This document shows, in pieces, positions 1-8,619 of a stretch of DNA of 64,000 nt. Made by a program: the position numbers and the translations under genes. The stretch lies in NCBI GenBank assembly GCA_028281665.1, contig JANQJK010000016.1, positions 124,001-188,000 on the forward strand, written 5' to 3'. Positions within the stretch are counted from its first letter, which is position 1, and every line of letters begins with the position of its first letter. The notes beneath the pieces were generated by a model. The model saw only the letters and a program-made list of their open reading frames with translations. It did not search any database and was not told the DNA's origin. Source of the DNA: Hyphococcus sp. GTDB lineage: Bacteria > Pseudomonadota > Alphaproteobacteria > Caulobacterales > Parvularculaceae.

Positions 1-658
1 TTCCGCCGTTGGCACGACCGGCCAGCGCTGCACCAGCCTGCGGCGGCTGTTCCTGCATCGAGACATCCGTGACGTCTTCCTGGAGCGCGTAAAGAAAATC
101 GTCGGTTCGATTTCAATCGGCGATCCGCGCGAAGGCAAAAATCTCATTGGCCCGCTGATCGATGAAGACGCCTATGAGGGAATGCAGCGCGCACTTGCCC
201 GCGCTCGCGAGTCGGGCGCGACAGTGCACGGCGGCGAGCGCATCAGCGCAGACGGCGTTTACGTCACGCCCGCGATCATCGAAATGAAGGCCCATGGCGG
301 GCCGGCGCCGGAAGAAACCTTCGCCCCAATTCTATACGTATTTCCGTATACCGATATTGCTGAAGCCATCGCCATGCAGAACGCGGTGGGCGCGGGGCTT
401 TCTTCATGCATCTTCACGACGGATATGCGGGAGGAGGGGCTGTTCCTGTCCGCGGCGGGGTCCGATTGCGGCATCGCCAACGTAAATCTCGGAACCTCCG
501 GCGCTGAAATCGGCGGCGCCTTTGGCGGCGAAAAAGAAACCGGAGGCGGGCGCGAAAGCGGCTCCGACGCCTGGAAAGCCTATATGCGCCGGCAGACCAA
601 TACGGTGAATTATTCGTCGGACCTGCCCCTCGCCCAGGGCGTTGAATTCGATGTCTGA
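1..658 (+). CDS. Aldehyde dehydrogenase, ALDH7 (aminoadipate-semialdehyde dehydrogenase) type, C-terminal part
   Basis: The gene runs in from the left edge, so only about the last 218 residues are present (reading frame begins at base 2). They open with the catalytic loop GQRCTSLRRL, whose Cys is the thiol nucleophile. The Leu-Arg-Arg after it is typical of the ALDH7/AmaB (antiquitin) branch, which oxidises L-2-aminoadipate-6-semialdehyde with NAD in lysine breakdown. The conserved PEETFAPILYV segment (general base Glu region) and the FGGEKETGGGRESGSDAW C-terminal segment are also seen. No lysine-catabolism neighbours are visible, so the exact substrate is inferred from the family. The ORF ends in TGA 19 bases before the convergent ubiX gene. 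Confidence 0.85.
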   Translation, partial: SAVGTTGQRCTSLRRLFLHRDIRDVFLERVKKIVGSISIGDPREGKNLIGPLIDEDAYEGMQRALARARESGATVHGGERISADGVYVTPAIIEMKAHGGPAPEETFAPILYVFPYTDIAEAIAMQNAVGAGLSSCIFTTDMREEGLFLSAAGSDCGIANVNLGTSGAEIGGAFGGEKETGGGRESGSDAWKAYMRRQTNTVNYSSDLPLAQGVEFDV

Positions 659-676
659 TCGAGACCGTCTGGGCTC

Positions 677-1240
677 TTAGGCGCCCCGCCAGCGATTGAC
701 GAAATCGCTTTCAATATCGAGCAGGTCCATCACCCGGCCGACGGAATGATCGATAAGGTCGTCCACCGTTTCCGGTTTGGCGTACATCGCCGGCATGGGC
801 GGGGCGATGATCGCGCCGAGCTGCGCGGCTTCGTGCAGCAGTTTGCAATGGCCGGCGTGAAGCGGCGTTTCCCTCGGCATGAGGATGAGCGACCGGCGCT
901 CCTTGAGGCAAACGTCGACGGCGCGCGTTAGCAGGTTATCCGCATAGGAATGAACAATCGCCGAGAGCGTTTTCATGGAACAGGCGGCGACGACCATGCC
1001 GTCGGTCCTGAACGACCCGGAGGCGATTGCCGCGGCGATATCCGTATGGCGATAGGCGTGATCGGCGAGGGCCGCGACGTCCGCCGGTTTCCATTCCGTC
1101 TCCAGCCCCAGATTCATGATCGCCGTCTGGCTCATGACGAGGTGCGTCTCAACGCCCTCGGCCTCGCGCAGCTTCTCCAGAAGCCGGACCCCGTAGATGA
1201 CGCCCGAGGCGCCGCTGATCCCGATGATGATTTTTTTCAT
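677..1240 (-). CDS. ubiX: UbiX family flavin prenyltransferase
   Basis: This 187-residue protein has the usual UbiX length and opens with the flavin-binding ISGASGVIYGVRLLEKL. An SMKTLSAIVHSYADNLLTRAVDV block follows at about residues 87-110, then the MPRETPLHAGHCKLLHEA and PPMPAMY signatures. The family prenylates reduced FMN to make the cofactor of UbiD decarboxylases, which act in ubiquinone synthesis. It lies convergent to the aldehyde dehydrogenase, with no ubiD next to it. The start is the ATG of MKKIIIGISG. Enzyme class is confident; participation in ubiquinone synthesis is family knowledge. Confidence 0.9.
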   Translation of the reverse strand: MKKIIIGISGASGVIYGVRLLEKLREAEGVETHLVMSQTAIMNLGLETEWKPADVAALADHAYRHTDIAAAIASGSFRTDGMVVAACSMKTLSAIVHSYADNLLTRAVDVCLKERRSLILMPRETPLHAGHCKLLHEAAQLGAIIAPPMPAMYAKPETVDDLIDHSVGRVMDLLDIESDFVNRWRGA

Positions 1241-1573
1241 ACGCTGTATCTAGGCCATCTGGCGCCGCGTCGCCATCGGTCGTTTGGCCGCCGCGGCCCC
1301 GCGGCGCGCGACACTTATAAGGAGAACAAGCATCGATCCCGCTCGCCCATTAGGCGAAAATCGCGCGGAATCCCGCATTTGGTAGATACGTATCAACGTC
1401 TTCTCGGGCGGGCGTATAATGATGCGATGATGAATGTTGCGACAATCCTTCCAAGGGCGGAGCGTTTGTGGCTGCCTCAATGATGGCGCCCCGCATTGGG
1501 CCGACGCGCCCCTGAAGCGGACCTCCGGCGAGGGGTAGCGGCGCCGGCGCCGGGCGCCTATGTTCCGGGCCTT
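1241..1573. other. Intergenic region between divergent ubiX and mnmA
   Basis: No convincing gene is seen. A TATAAT hexamer at 1415-1420 could be a -10 element for mnmA, but no matching -35 is evident. The reading frame of mnmA stays open upstream to a TTG at 1496; its extension is proline/alanine/arginine-rich and does not look like MnmA, so it is probably leader. Confidence 0.4.
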
Positions 1574-2746
1574 ATGAGCCGCGAGATAGACATCGCCGCC
1601 CTTGACGCCCCGCCGATAGATTTCGGCGTGCCCGCCGGCGCGCGCGTCATTGTGGCGATGTCCGGCGGCGTCGACTCGTCGGTCACGGCGGCGCTGGCCA
1701 AGCTCGCCGGATACGATGTGGTCGGCGTTACGCTACAGCTTTACGATCACGGCGTCGCCATCCAGAAGAAAGGCGCATGCTGCGCCGGTCAGGACATCGC
1801 CGATGCCCGCCGCGTCGCTGAAGCGATGGATTTTCCGCACTATGTCCTCGATTACGAAGACCGCTTCAACGACGCCGTCATGGAGGACTTTGCCGACACC
1901 TATCTTGCCGGCGCGACGCCGATCCCGTGCGTGCGCTGCAATGAACGGGTGAAGTTCCGCGATCTCATGGAGACGGCCCGCGACCTTGGCGGCGCCGCCA
2001 TGGCGACCGGCCATTACATCCGCCGGGTTGTCGGCCCGAACGGGCCGGAGCTTCGCCGCGCATACGATGCGTCAAAAGACCAAAGCTATTTCCTGTTCTC
2101 GACCACCAGGGAACAGCTCGACTTCCTGCGCTTTCCCCTTGGCGGTCTGCCGAAAGACGAAGTCCGCCGGCTTGCGGGCCAACTCGGGCTCGTCGTCGCC
2201 GACAAGCCTGACAGCCAGGACATCTGCTTCGTGCCGGAAGGGAAATACGCCTCGGTTGTCGAGCGGCTGCGCCCTGGGTCGGCCGAACCCGGCGCGATCG
2301 TCCATGTGGACGGAACGGTGATGGGCCGACATCCCGGCGTCATTCACTACACCGTCGGGCAACGCCGTGGCCTTGGGATCGCCACCGGCGCGCCGCTCTA
2401 TGTGGTGCGGCTCGACGCAGACCGGAAAGAAGTTGTCGTGGGCCCCCGCGAAGCGTTGCTGATCTCGCGGATCCGATTGAAAGACGTCACCTGGATCGGC
2501 GACGGCGAGGGCGAGGACGCCGCGCGCGCCGGTGCGTCGGTTGCGGTCAAGGTGCGCTCGACGCGCCCGCCGGTTCCGGCCCGTCTCGCCTGGGTCGACG
2601 GCGGCTGGGCTGTTGATCTCGACGATGCGGAAGAGGGCGTAGCGCTCGGACAGGCTTGCGTTTTTTACTCACTGGACGAGGCCAACGACCGCGTTCTCGG
2701 CGGCGGCTGGATCGCCGGGACCGCCGTCCTGTGCGAGGCCGCGTGA
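1574..2746 (+). CDS. mnmA: tRNA-specific 2-thiouridylase MnmA
   Basis: The 390-residue protein makes the 2-thiouridine at position 34 of Lys, Glu and Gln tRNAs, using ATP and a relayed sulfur. The PP-loop SGGVDSS is at residues 30-36. The catalytic Cys122 lies in [11 protein letters not shown] and the partner Cys218 in [11 protein letters not shown], the two positions that alternate in persulfide chemistry. The [12 protein letters not shown] block typical of MnmA follows. I chose the ATG at 1574 because it gives the normal family length. The stop overlaps the GTG start of the next gene (GTGA), so mnmA leads a tight operon with an acetyltransferase and a YkgJ-like protein. Confidence 0.95.
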   Translation: MSREIDIAALDAPPIDFGVPAGARVIVAMSGGVDSSVTAALAKLAGYDVVGVTLQLYDHGVAIQKKGACCAGQDIADARRVAEAMDFPHYVLDYEDRFNDAVMEDFADTYLAGATPIPCVRCNERVKFRDLMETARDLGGAAMATGHYIRRVVGPNGPELRRAYDASKDQSYFLFSTTREQLDFLRFPLGGLPKDEVRRLAGQLGLVVADKPDSQDICFVPEGKYASVVERLRPGSAEPGAIVHVDGTVMGRHPGVIHYTVGQRRGLGIATGAPLYVVRLDADRKEVVVGPREALLISRIRLKDVTWIGDGEGEDAARAGASVAVKVRSTRPPVPARLAWVDGGWAVDLDDAEEGVALGQACVFYSLDEANDRVLGGGWIAGTAVLCEAA

Positions 2747-3198
2747 CGCTGACCGTGCGGCCTTTGGAGAAGCGCGACGAGGCGGCGTGGCGCCGTCTCT
2801 GGTCCGGCTATCTCGATTACTACAGGACGGCGCTGCCCGATCATGTGACCGACGGTCTCTTTCAACGCCTGCTTGCGGGCAAGCCTCACTTCGCCCGCGT
2901 CGCCGACAAGGACGGCGCCGTGATCGGCTTCGTTCACGCCTTGCCCCATGCGTCAACATGGTCGCTCGACGGATACTGTTATCTTGAGGATCTTTATGTG
3001 GATGCATCGGCGCGAGGGACCGGCGCCGGTCGCGCGCTCATCGAAGCGGTTTACGCCGAGGCCGATGCGCGCGGCCTCACGCGCGTCTACTGGAACACCG
3101 AAGCGGGCAACGGGACGGCGCGACAATTGTATGACAGGCTTGCGAAGCTGACCGACTTCGTTCAGTACCGCCGGGAAGCGTTAGTCAGAGACGGGTAA
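2743..3198 (+). CDS. GNAT family N-acetyltransferase
   Basis: This is a 151-residue GNAT fold protein. [16 protein letters not shown] at the N-terminus matches strand 1 and helix 1. The acetyl-CoA pyrophosphate loop appears as [14 protein letters not shown], preceded by [13 protein letters not shown], and the family's [16 protein letters not shown] closing segment is present. The start is a GTG that overlaps the mnmA stop as GTGA, which indicates translational coupling. The stop overlaps the next gene as TAATG. The acceptor substrate cannot be told from the sequence; small amines are common for this subgroup. Confidence 0.85.
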   Translation: MTLTVRPLEKRDEAAWRRLWSGYLDYYRTALPDHVTDGLFQRLLAGKPHFARVADKDGAVIGFVHALPHASTWSLDGYCYLEDLYVDASARGTGAGRALIEAVYAEADARGLTRVYWNTEAGNGTARQLYDRLAKLTDFVQYRREALVRDG

Positions 3199-3566
3199 TG
3201 GCGAAGAAATTGTATGATTGCTTAAAGTGTTCGGCGTATTGCTGTTCATACACGCATATTCCAACGACCAAGGCCGACATTAAGCGGCTGGCGAAGTTTC
3301 ACGGCGTTTCATACGAGAAGGCCGAGCGGAAATTCACCAAGAAGGGCGATGACGAAAACCCCCGCGTTCTTCGGCATACGGATGATGAGCATTTCGTGAC
3401 GTCATGCATGTTTCTGGACAAGGAAACGCGAAACTGCACGATTTACGAAGGGCGCCCGAAAATCTGCCGGGAGTTCCCCACCCAGAAACGGTGCGGCTAT
3501 TATGAGTTTCTCACCTGGGAGCGCGAAGTCCAGGACGACCCGGATTGGGTGGCGACGACAGACTAA
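3198..3566 (+). CDS. YkgJ family cysteine-cluster protein
   Basis: The 122-residue protein opens CLKCSAYCCSYTHIP and later has CMFLDKETRNCTIYEGRPKICREFP and KRCGYYEF. This is the eight-cysteine pattern of the YkgJ/CxxCxxCC family, thought to bind zinc or an iron-sulfur centre. Function in the cell is not established. It is the third gene of the mnmA operon, with its ATG overlapping the previous stop (TAATG). Confidence 0.8.
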   Translation: MAKKLYDCLKCSAYCCSYTHIPTTKADIKRLAKFHGVSYEKAERKFTKKGDDENPRVLRHTDDEHFVTSCMFLDKETRNCTIYEGRPKICREFPTQKRCGYYEFLTWEREVQDDPDWVATTD

Positions 3567-3632
3567 GGACGTAAACTGAATCGATGGCGGTGATCCGGGA
3601 GTGCGGGCGCGGCGCGATCGGGCTGACGCCCC

Positions 3633-4736
3633 GTGGTTGAAAAGGTCGATACGGTGGTGATCGGCGCCGGCGTTGTCGGGCTCGCGGCGGCGCGCGCGCT
3701 CGCCCGCGCCGGCCGCGATGTCATCGTGCTGGAAAAGAACGGCGCCTTCGGCGAGGAAACCTCGTCGCGCAATTCGGAGGTCATCCATGCCGGCCTGTAT
3801 TACAAACGGGGTGGCATGCGCGCCCGGTTCTGCCATCCCGGCAAACTGAAACTTTATGAGTTCTGCCGCGCCTATCACGTTAAGTTCGAAAACTGCCAGA
3901 AACTGATCGTCGGCCACGGGGACGGTGAAATCGCGCAGCTTCGCGCAATCAAAACCCTCGCGGCGGACAACGGCGTCACCGATCTTGAAATGTTGAGCCG
4001 CGCCGAGGCCCAGGCGCTGGAGCCGGCAATCGAATGCGCCGCGGCGCTCCTCTCGCCGTCGACGGGCATTGTGGATTCCCACGGGCTGATGCTGGCGCTC
4101 CTCGGCGACCTTGAAGATGCGGGCGGCGCCCTGGCGCTTGGCGCGCCGGTCGAAAGCGGCCGCGTCGGCGATGGCGGCGTCACGCTTGATGTGGGCGGCG
4201 ACGGCGCCATGCGCCTTGACGCGTCGCTGGTCGTCAATTGCGCGGGTCTGTGGGCGGACCGGGTGGCACAATCCATTGACGGCGTGCCGAAAGAAACGAT
4301 CCCGGCATTGCAGTACGGAAAAGGCCAGTACTTCTCATATACGGGCGCGGCGCCTTTCGAGCGGCTTGTTTATCCGGCGCCCGGTCATGACAGTCTCGGC
4401 GCCCATTACACGCGCGATCTCGGCGGACAGGTTCGCCTCGGGCCGGACATTACCTATGTGGCCTCGAACACCGATTACGATGTCGACCCGAGCCGTCGCG
4501 ACGGGTTCGTGAAATCGGTCAAACGGTTCTGGCCGTCGCTCGACACGGAGAAACTCCAGCCCGGCTATGCGGGCATCCGGCCGAAGACGGCGGGTTCCGG
4601 CGAAGAGGGCGACTTCATCATTCACGGACGCAAGGCCCACGGGCTGGCGTCCTATATCGGTCTTTACGGGATTGAATCACCGGGCCTCACGAGCTGTCTC
4701 GCAATCGCCGATTATGTCGTCGACTTAACAGCTTGA
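3633..4736 (+). CDS. FAD-dependent oxidoreductase, L-2-hydroxyglutarate oxidase (LhgO)-like
   Basis: The 367-residue protein begins, from a GTG, with the FAD dinucleotide-binding motif VIGAGVVGLAAARALARAG and an acidic strand end (VIVLEKN). The segment ETSSRNSEVIHAGLYY is characteristic of the L-2-hydroxyglutarate dehydrogenase/oxidase group of the DAO superfamily. A second FAD-contact region, ASYIGLYGIESPGLTSCLAIA, closes the protein. The family oxidises L-2-hydroxyglutarate to 2-oxoglutarate and passes electrons to quinone or oxygen. It lies 66 bases after ykgJ. Substrate assignment rests on family similarity only. Confidence 0.8.
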   Translation: MVEKVDTVVIGAGVVGLAAARALARAGRDVIVLEKNGAFGEETSSRNSEVIHAGLYYKRGGMRARFCHPGKLKLYEFCRAYHVKFENCQKLIVGHGDGEIAQLRAIKTLAADNGVTDLEMLSRAEAQALEPAIECAAALLSPSTGIVDSHGLMLALLGDLEDAGGALALGAPVESGRVGDGGVTLDVGGDGAMRLDASLVVNCAGLWADRVAQSIDGVPKETIPALQYGKGQYFSYTGAAPFERLVYPAPGHDSLGAHYTRDLGGQVRLGPDITYVASNTDYDVDPSRRDGFVKSVKRFWPSLDTEKLQPGYAGIRPKTAGSGEEGDFIIHGRKAHGLASYIGLYGIESPGLTSCLAIADYVVDLTA

Positions 4737-4793
4737 GGCCGCTTGCGCGGCTTGGCGCGGCCCGTTATAGACGCCCGCTCGAAACGGCGTCCC

Positions 4794-4870
4794 GGCGGGG
4801 TAGCTCAGTTGGTGAGAGCGCAGGATTCATAACCCTGAGGTCGGCAGTTCAAATCTGCCCCCCGCTACCA
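4794..4870 (+). tRNA. tRNA-Met (anticodon CAT, elongator type)
   Basis: The 77-base cloverleaf includes an encoded CCA. The acceptor stem GGCGGGG pairs with CCCCGCT, the T arm is GGCAG-TTCAAAT-CTGCC, and the anticodon loop TTCATAA gives CAT. G1 pairs with T72 and the body resembles elongator tRNA-Met rather than initiator. A tRNA-Ile with lysidine-modified CAT is the alternative and is less likely. Confidence 0.93.
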
Positions 4871-4926
4871 GTCGACGCGAAGACTTTACGTCTCGTCGGC
4901 CAAATCGTCAGCGCCGCAAACGCTCA

Positions 4927-5246
4927 CTACAGATAGTCGCTCACGAGGCTCTCAATGGCGGCGACCACGGCCTCGATCTTTTTGTCGTTCCGGGCGTCGG
5001 GGTGAGGGCGCGCGAAGGCGCCGCGGTCATTGTCGAAATATTTGCCGGAAGCGTTCGCAAACTCATCGCTCAGTGCGGCGCGTGTAAGAATGTCGGCGCC
5101 AATTTTGAGATCGCCTGCGAGACTTTTTCGAGCTTTGCGGCGTTGCGCCCGTGAAGCAGCAGGTGCGCGCCCTCTACCCGCAGCATCTTCGCCGTCTCCA
5201 GGCCGATGCCGTCGGTCGCTCCGGTGATCAATATGGCCTTTATCAT
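4927..5246 (-). pseudogene. Short-chain dehydrogenase/reductase remnant (internal deletion and frameshift)
   Basis: Reading leftward from the ATG at 5246, the first 50 or so residues are a normal SDR start: [19 protein letters not shown], the NAD(P)-binding TGxxxGIG motif, then [14 protein letters not shown]. Near 5100 this frame runs into a stop at 5070. A second frame ([20 protein letters not shown] onward to IESLVSDYL and a TAG at 4927-4929) reads as an SDR C-terminus. The whole catalytic middle, with the Ser-Tyr-Lys triad, is missing. Two in-family ends joined out of frame are best explained by a deletion. It cannot encode a working SDR. Confidence 0.75.
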
Positions 5247-5407
5247 GACGTCGTCCTTTCGTGTTTGTCGGGATTCCGGCAACACGTCCTTCGCCAGACG
5301 TTCCATCGTCTCTTCAATGTTTGCTTCGTTGAAGCGGAGGTTCAACGCGACATGGGTGACGCCGATCTGTTCAAGCGTCTTCAGGTGATCCAGCAGGCTT
5401 TCTGTTT
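5247..5407 (-). pseudogene. C-terminal remnant of a luciferase-like monooxygenase
   Basis: Upstream of, and in frame with, the SDR remnant start lies a stretch reading [20 protein letters not shown], then [22 protein letters not shown]. This resembles the C-terminal end of LLM-class flavin-dependent oxidoreductases. It is preceded by a stop codon at 5408-5410, so it lacks the remaining barrel. It reads through directly into the SDR remnant. Together the two fragments mark a decayed locus between two tRNA genes. Confidence 0.6.
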
Positions 5408-5472
5408 TTAAGCGATATCCAAGATTAATGGGTTGCCGCTGCCACCGGTTGCTCAGTCCGCCCGACGTTCAT

Positions 5473-5494
5473 CGCCTCGCGAAGGGGCGAGGCG
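5473..5494 (-). terminator. Hairpin just downstream of tRNA-Thr(GGT)
   Basis: Perfect 8-bp arms CGCCTCGC/GCGAGGCG with a 6-base loop begin two bases past the tRNA CCA end. There is no U-tract on the tRNA strand, so this may be a processing or rho-type structure rather than a classic terminator. Confidence 0.45.
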
Positions 5495-5496
5495 CA

Positions 5497-5571
5497 TGGT
5501 GCCGCGAGAGAGAATTGAACTCTCGGCCTCACCCTTACCAAGGGTGCGCTCTACCACTGAGCTACCGCGGC
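5497..5571 (-). tRNA. tRNA-Thr (anticodon GGT)
   Basis: The 75-base cloverleaf on the minus strand has acceptor GCCGCGG/TCGCGGC, D arm GCTCAGTGGTAGAGC, anticodon stem CACCC/GGGTG with loop TTGGTAA (anticodon GGT), T arm GAGAG-TTCAATT-CTCTC and encoded CCA. Confidence 0.95.
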
Positions 5572-5648
5572 GTTATTCGGCCCTGCCGAAAGAGGGCGCG
5601 GTATAGCGCGCGGTGCGGGCCAAGGGAAGCGGGCGACAGGGATTTCTG

Positions 5649-6101
5649 TCACGCGCCTGAAACGCCAAAGGGTTCAAGGATCTCCGGGCCGACGCGGCGG
5701 GGTTTGCGGGTTTTTGCGTCGATCAGGCACCATTGGGTGACGACTTGGGCCGAGGCGCGCGGGGCGTCCGGTTTGCGGATATCGACATGGCGGGCGAAGC
5801 GCGGGCCAGACGCCGCGCCGAGCCAGGTGCGGATGACGACGGTTTCGCCTTCCAGCACCTGGTCGCGGTAGTCGATCTCGTGGCGCAGGGCGACCCAGAC
5901 GAAGGCGCCATTCAATGCGTCGCCGGCGACCGCGCGCCAATGAGCCGTGGCGATATCCTGAGCCCAGACGAGATAAACTGCGTTGTTCACATGTCCGAGT
6001 TCATCGATGTCTTCAGGCTGTGCGGTCCGCGTCATCATCGCGGCGCGTTGAAACGAATCAGCGCCTTTGAGATGGCCCGTCAGGGAGAGGTCGCTGTTCA
6101 T
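5649..6101 (-). CDS. Acyl-CoA thioesterase, hotdog fold (4HBT type)
   Basis: The 150-residue protein carries the 4-hydroxybenzoyl-CoA thioesterase signature DIDELGHVNNAVYLVWAQDI, in which the Asp/Glu-containing loop and the GHVNN turn form the active site. It continues with RHEIDYRDQVLEGETVVIRTWL, the central strand of the fold. The family hydrolyses acyl-CoA thioesters; the natural substrate is unknown. The first 20 or so residues are not conserved-looking, so translation could instead begin at the MM pair (residues 22-23). No ribosome-binding site clearly favours either start. Confidence 0.8.
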   Translation of the reverse strand: MNSDLSLTGHLKGADSFQRAAMMTRTAQPEDIDELGHVNNAVYLVWAQDIATAHWRAVAGDALNGAFVWVALRHEIDYRDQVLEGETVVIRTWLGAASGPRFARHVDIRKPDAPRASAQVVTQWCLIDAKTRKPRRVGPEILEPFGVSGA

Positions 6102-6358
6102 CTGGGGTCGCTGCTCACAAACTCGTTGCGGTCAGTCCATATTTCCGCGCCGATGTGGGCTTCCGCGCGGGCGCTGACCACTTCGTCCGGGCATGATGGG
6201 CGGCGCTTGCGCCGGCGCGGCCGCCTTTGAAGAGCAACAGGCCCTGAGTTTGGCCCATACGTGACGCAAATGCCCATGGCGCGTTCAATGGCACGAGTTG
6301 ATGAGCGAGGCAAAAGCGGCGCTTGACCGGGCGCCCCCCTTGCGTATGGTCCGCCGCC

Positions 6359-6550
6359 ATGCCGACGCCCACGGACCGAAACAACAAGGACGGCTCGAAG
6401 CCGCCCGCCAATCGCCCGACAACGGCCCCAAATAAGCCTCCGGCCGGCGCCAGGAACAAGCCGGCGCGGGAAGAGCGCCTGGCCGAAGCATTGCGCGACA
6501 ATCTCCGCCGCCGCAAGGCGGGCGGCAAGAGCGAGAACAAGGACGCCTGA
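6359..6550 (+). CDS. Small hypothetical protein upstream of murA
   Basis: This 63-residue, very basic and hydrophilic protein is rich in Pro, Asn, Lys and Arg (MPTPTDRNNKDGSKPPANRP at the start, REERLAEALRDNLRRRKAGG near the end). The N-terminal half looks disordered and the C-terminal half could form one helix. Its TGA stop directly abuts the murA ATG, so the two are probably cotranscribed. I chose the ATG at 6359 because the upstream extension has no helpful features. Function unknown. Confidence 0.6.
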   Translation: MPTPTDRNNKDGSKPPANRPTTAPNKPPAGARNKPAREERLAEALRDNLRRRKAGGKSENKDA

Positions 6551-7810
6551 ATGGACAAGTTGGCGATAATTGGCGGGCGCCCGCTTTACGGGAACATTCC
6601 CATCAGCGGTGCAAAGAATTCCGCGCTGAAACTGATGGCGGCGGCGTTGCTGACGGACGAAGAAATCGTTCTGGAAAATGTGCCGCGGCTTGCAGATGTC
6701 AGCATGCTTTTGCGCCTGCTTAATCAGCATGGAGCGCATTCATCGTTCGATGGCGCGACCCTGCGACTGCGCGCAAAGGACATCGCGTCGACGGAAGCGC
6801 CTTACGATCTTGTGCGTAAAATGCGCGCAAGCTTTAACGTGCTTGGGCCGCTGCTCGCCCGGGAAGCCAAGGCGAAAGTCTCATTGCCCGGCGGTTGCGC
6901 CATTGGCGCGCGGCCCGTCGATCTGCATTTGCAGGCCTTAACGGCGATGGGCGCGAAGATCGATCTTGACGAGGGCTACGTTATCGCAGAGGCGCCCGAA
7001 GGGCTTCATGGCGCCGATATCTCATTTCCATTTGTGTCAGTTGGCGCGACGGAGCATGTGATGCTCGCCGCCGCGCGCGCCGAAGGCGAAACGACGATTT
7101 CGAACGCGGCGCGCGAGCCCGAGATCGCCGATCTCGCTGAATGCCTTAACGCCATGGGCGCCAAGGTCAGCGGTGCGGGAACGTCGACGATAACGATTGC
7201 CGGCGCAGGCAGGCTGAAAGGCGTTGCGCACCGCGTTTTGCCGGACAGGATTGAAACCGGCGCCTATGCGATGGCGGTTGGCGTCACAGGCGGCGAGTTA
7301 ACCCTTGCGAATACGGATGTTGATCTGCTTGGCGCCGCGCTGCCGGTTTTGGAGAAAGCCGGCCTTTCATTTTCCGCGACAAGCGATGGCGTGAGGGTCA
7401 AGAAGGAGCCGGAGCGGTGCGCTGCCGTCGATATCGAGACGCAGCCTTACCCCGGCATTGCCACCGATCTTCAGGCGATGTTCATGGCCATGATGACAAC
7501 GGCGGATGGCGTATCGCATGTTAAAGAAACCATTTTCGAAAATCGGTTCATGCATGCGCCGGAGCTTTCGCGGATGGGCGCCAAAATATCTGTAGACGGA
7601 CAAAGTGCGACGGTAACGGGCGTGGAGCGTCTCAAAGGCGCGCCGGTGATGGCGACGGATCTGCGCGCGTCGATGTCGCTGGTCATTGCCGCGCTGGGCG
7701 CGGAGGGCCAGACCATGGTCAATCGCGTCTATCACCTTGACCGCGGCTTTGAACGGCTTGAAGAAAAGCTTGCCGAGTGCGGCGCATTGATTGAACGGGT
7801 CAGCGAATAA
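6551..7810 (+). CDS. murA: UDP-N-acetylglucosamine 1-carboxyvinyltransferase MurA
   Basis: The enzyme performs the first committed step of peptidoglycan synthesis, transfer of enolpyruvate from PEP to UDP-GlcNAc. The 419-residue length is normal. [18 protein letters not shown] (residues 18-35) contains the conserved Lys-Asn pair. The catalytic Cys116 sits in [16 protein letters not shown], so the fosfomycin-sensitive Cys form is present rather than an Asp variant. The final block [20 protein letters not shown] with its Arg is typical. A DUF2948 gene follows 10 bases later. Confidence 0.97.
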   Translation: MDKLAIIGGRPLYGNIPISGAKNSALKLMAAALLTDEEIVLENVPRLADVSMLLRLLNQHGAHSSFDGATLRLRAKDIASTEAPYDLVRKMRASFNVLGPLLAREAKAKVSLPGGCAIGARPVDLHLQALTAMGAKIDLDEGYVIAEAPEGLHGADISFPFVSVGATEHVMLAAARAEGETTISNAAREPEIADLAECLNAMGAKVSGAGTSTITIAGAGRLKGVAHRVLPDRIETGAYAMAVGVTGGELTLANTDVDLLGAALPVLEKAGLSFSATSDGVRVKKEPERCAAVDIETQPYPGIATDLQAMFMAMMTTADGVSHVKETIFENRFMHAPELSRMGAKISVDGQSATVTGVERLKGAPVMATDLRASMSLVIAALGAEGQTMVNRVYHLDRGFERLEEKLAECGALIERVSE

Positions 7811-7820
7811 GGAGAGGCGG

Positions 7821-8273
7821 ATGGCGGGCCTCAAGGACTATCAGCCCCTGCGCCTGATGGCCGGCGACAAGGAAGATCTCGACGTTATCTCGACCGTTCT
7901 TCAGGACGCTGTCGCGAAACTCGGTGACTTTGCTTACGTGTCCGCCGAGCGCCGTTTTGCCTTTGTCGCGAACCGCTTTGTTTGGGAATGTGCGGGCAAT
8001 CGCAAGTCCGGACCGTTCCTGCGGGTGCGCGCCGGCATTCATTTCGACGACGTAATGTCAGTGCAATTTCAGCACTTAAAAGCCGACGCCAGGGACGCCG
8101 TCGTGGAGGTACTGGCTCTGCGGTTTGAACCGGGCTTAGACGGGGCGGGGACTGTGCTGCTGGACCTTGCTGGCGGCGGCGCGGTCAGGCTCGAAGTCGA
8201 ATCCGTCAACGCCTACCTTTCCGACATTTCGGACCCCTGGCGAACACGATCACGGCCTGAACATAGCGAGTAA
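7821..8273 (+). CDS. DUF2948 family protein
   Basis: The 150-residue soluble protein starts MAGLKDYQPLRLMAGDKEDL and continues with VISTVLQDAVAKLGDFAYV and RFAFVANRFVWE, the pattern of DUF2948, an uncharacterised family of Alphaproteobacteria commonly found after murA. The C-terminal segment GGAVRLEVESVNAYLSDISD is also typical. A GGAGAGG ribosome-binding site precedes the ATG at 7821. The biochemical function is unknown. Confidence 0.8.
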   Translation: MAGLKDYQPLRLMAGDKEDLDVISTVLQDAVAKLGDFAYVSAERRFAFVANRFVWECAGNRKSGPFLRVRAGIHFDDVMSVQFQHLKADARDAVVEVLALRFEPGLDGAGTVLLDLAGGGAVRLEVESVNAYLSDISDPWRTRSRPEHSE

Positions 8274-8619
8274 CGCTCTTTCGCTATATTATTCAACGTT
8301 CGGTTCGGACCCGGATCATTAACGTTCTGTTTACGAATGTTAACAAAGGGTAAAATGTGAATATGGTTAACGCGCTTTTCCGTTGACCGCCGAGCGTCTT
8401 CGGGTTTCCATTCAAGGGTAGGTGATTTCCCCCTCCCTCAAACCTACGCGTAACTGGTACAACGAAACTTGAAAGGATACCGTTTCGAAAACACCAGCAA
8501 ATTCATGGTCCCGACCTGCGCAAGCGAACATGCTCAATATAGAAGACCGCATTGGCCAGACTGGGTTCCGTGAGGAAAGCGCGGCCCGACGCACAATCGG
8601 GCCGCGTTTTCTTTTTTGA
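8274..8619. other. Intergenic region ending in a strong terminator; possible small RNA
   Basis: No protein gene is convincing. The region between DUF2948 and the end of flgH has AT-rich sequence with several GTTAAC-like words (8300-8375), then about 200 bases of mixed composition ending in a classic terminator hairpin on the plus strand. The terminator lies over 300 bases past the DUF2948 stop, so the transcript ends with either a long 3' tail or a separate small RNA. I could not match it to a known RNA family. Confidence 0.35.
8581..8617 (+). terminator. Rho-independent terminator
   Basis: A 9-bp perfect stem GCGGCCCGA/TCGGGCCGC with a 7-base loop is followed by GTTTTCTTTTTT. It terminates rightward transcription from the murA-DUF2948 side. 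On the minus strand the tail is poorer, so it serves flgH weakly if at all. Confidence 0.85.

Noticed and set aside
6098-6739. Long minus-strand ORF overlapping the small gene and the start of murA
   Set aside because: It is antisense to a certain gene, Arg-rich and has no family features; a GC-rich shadow frame.
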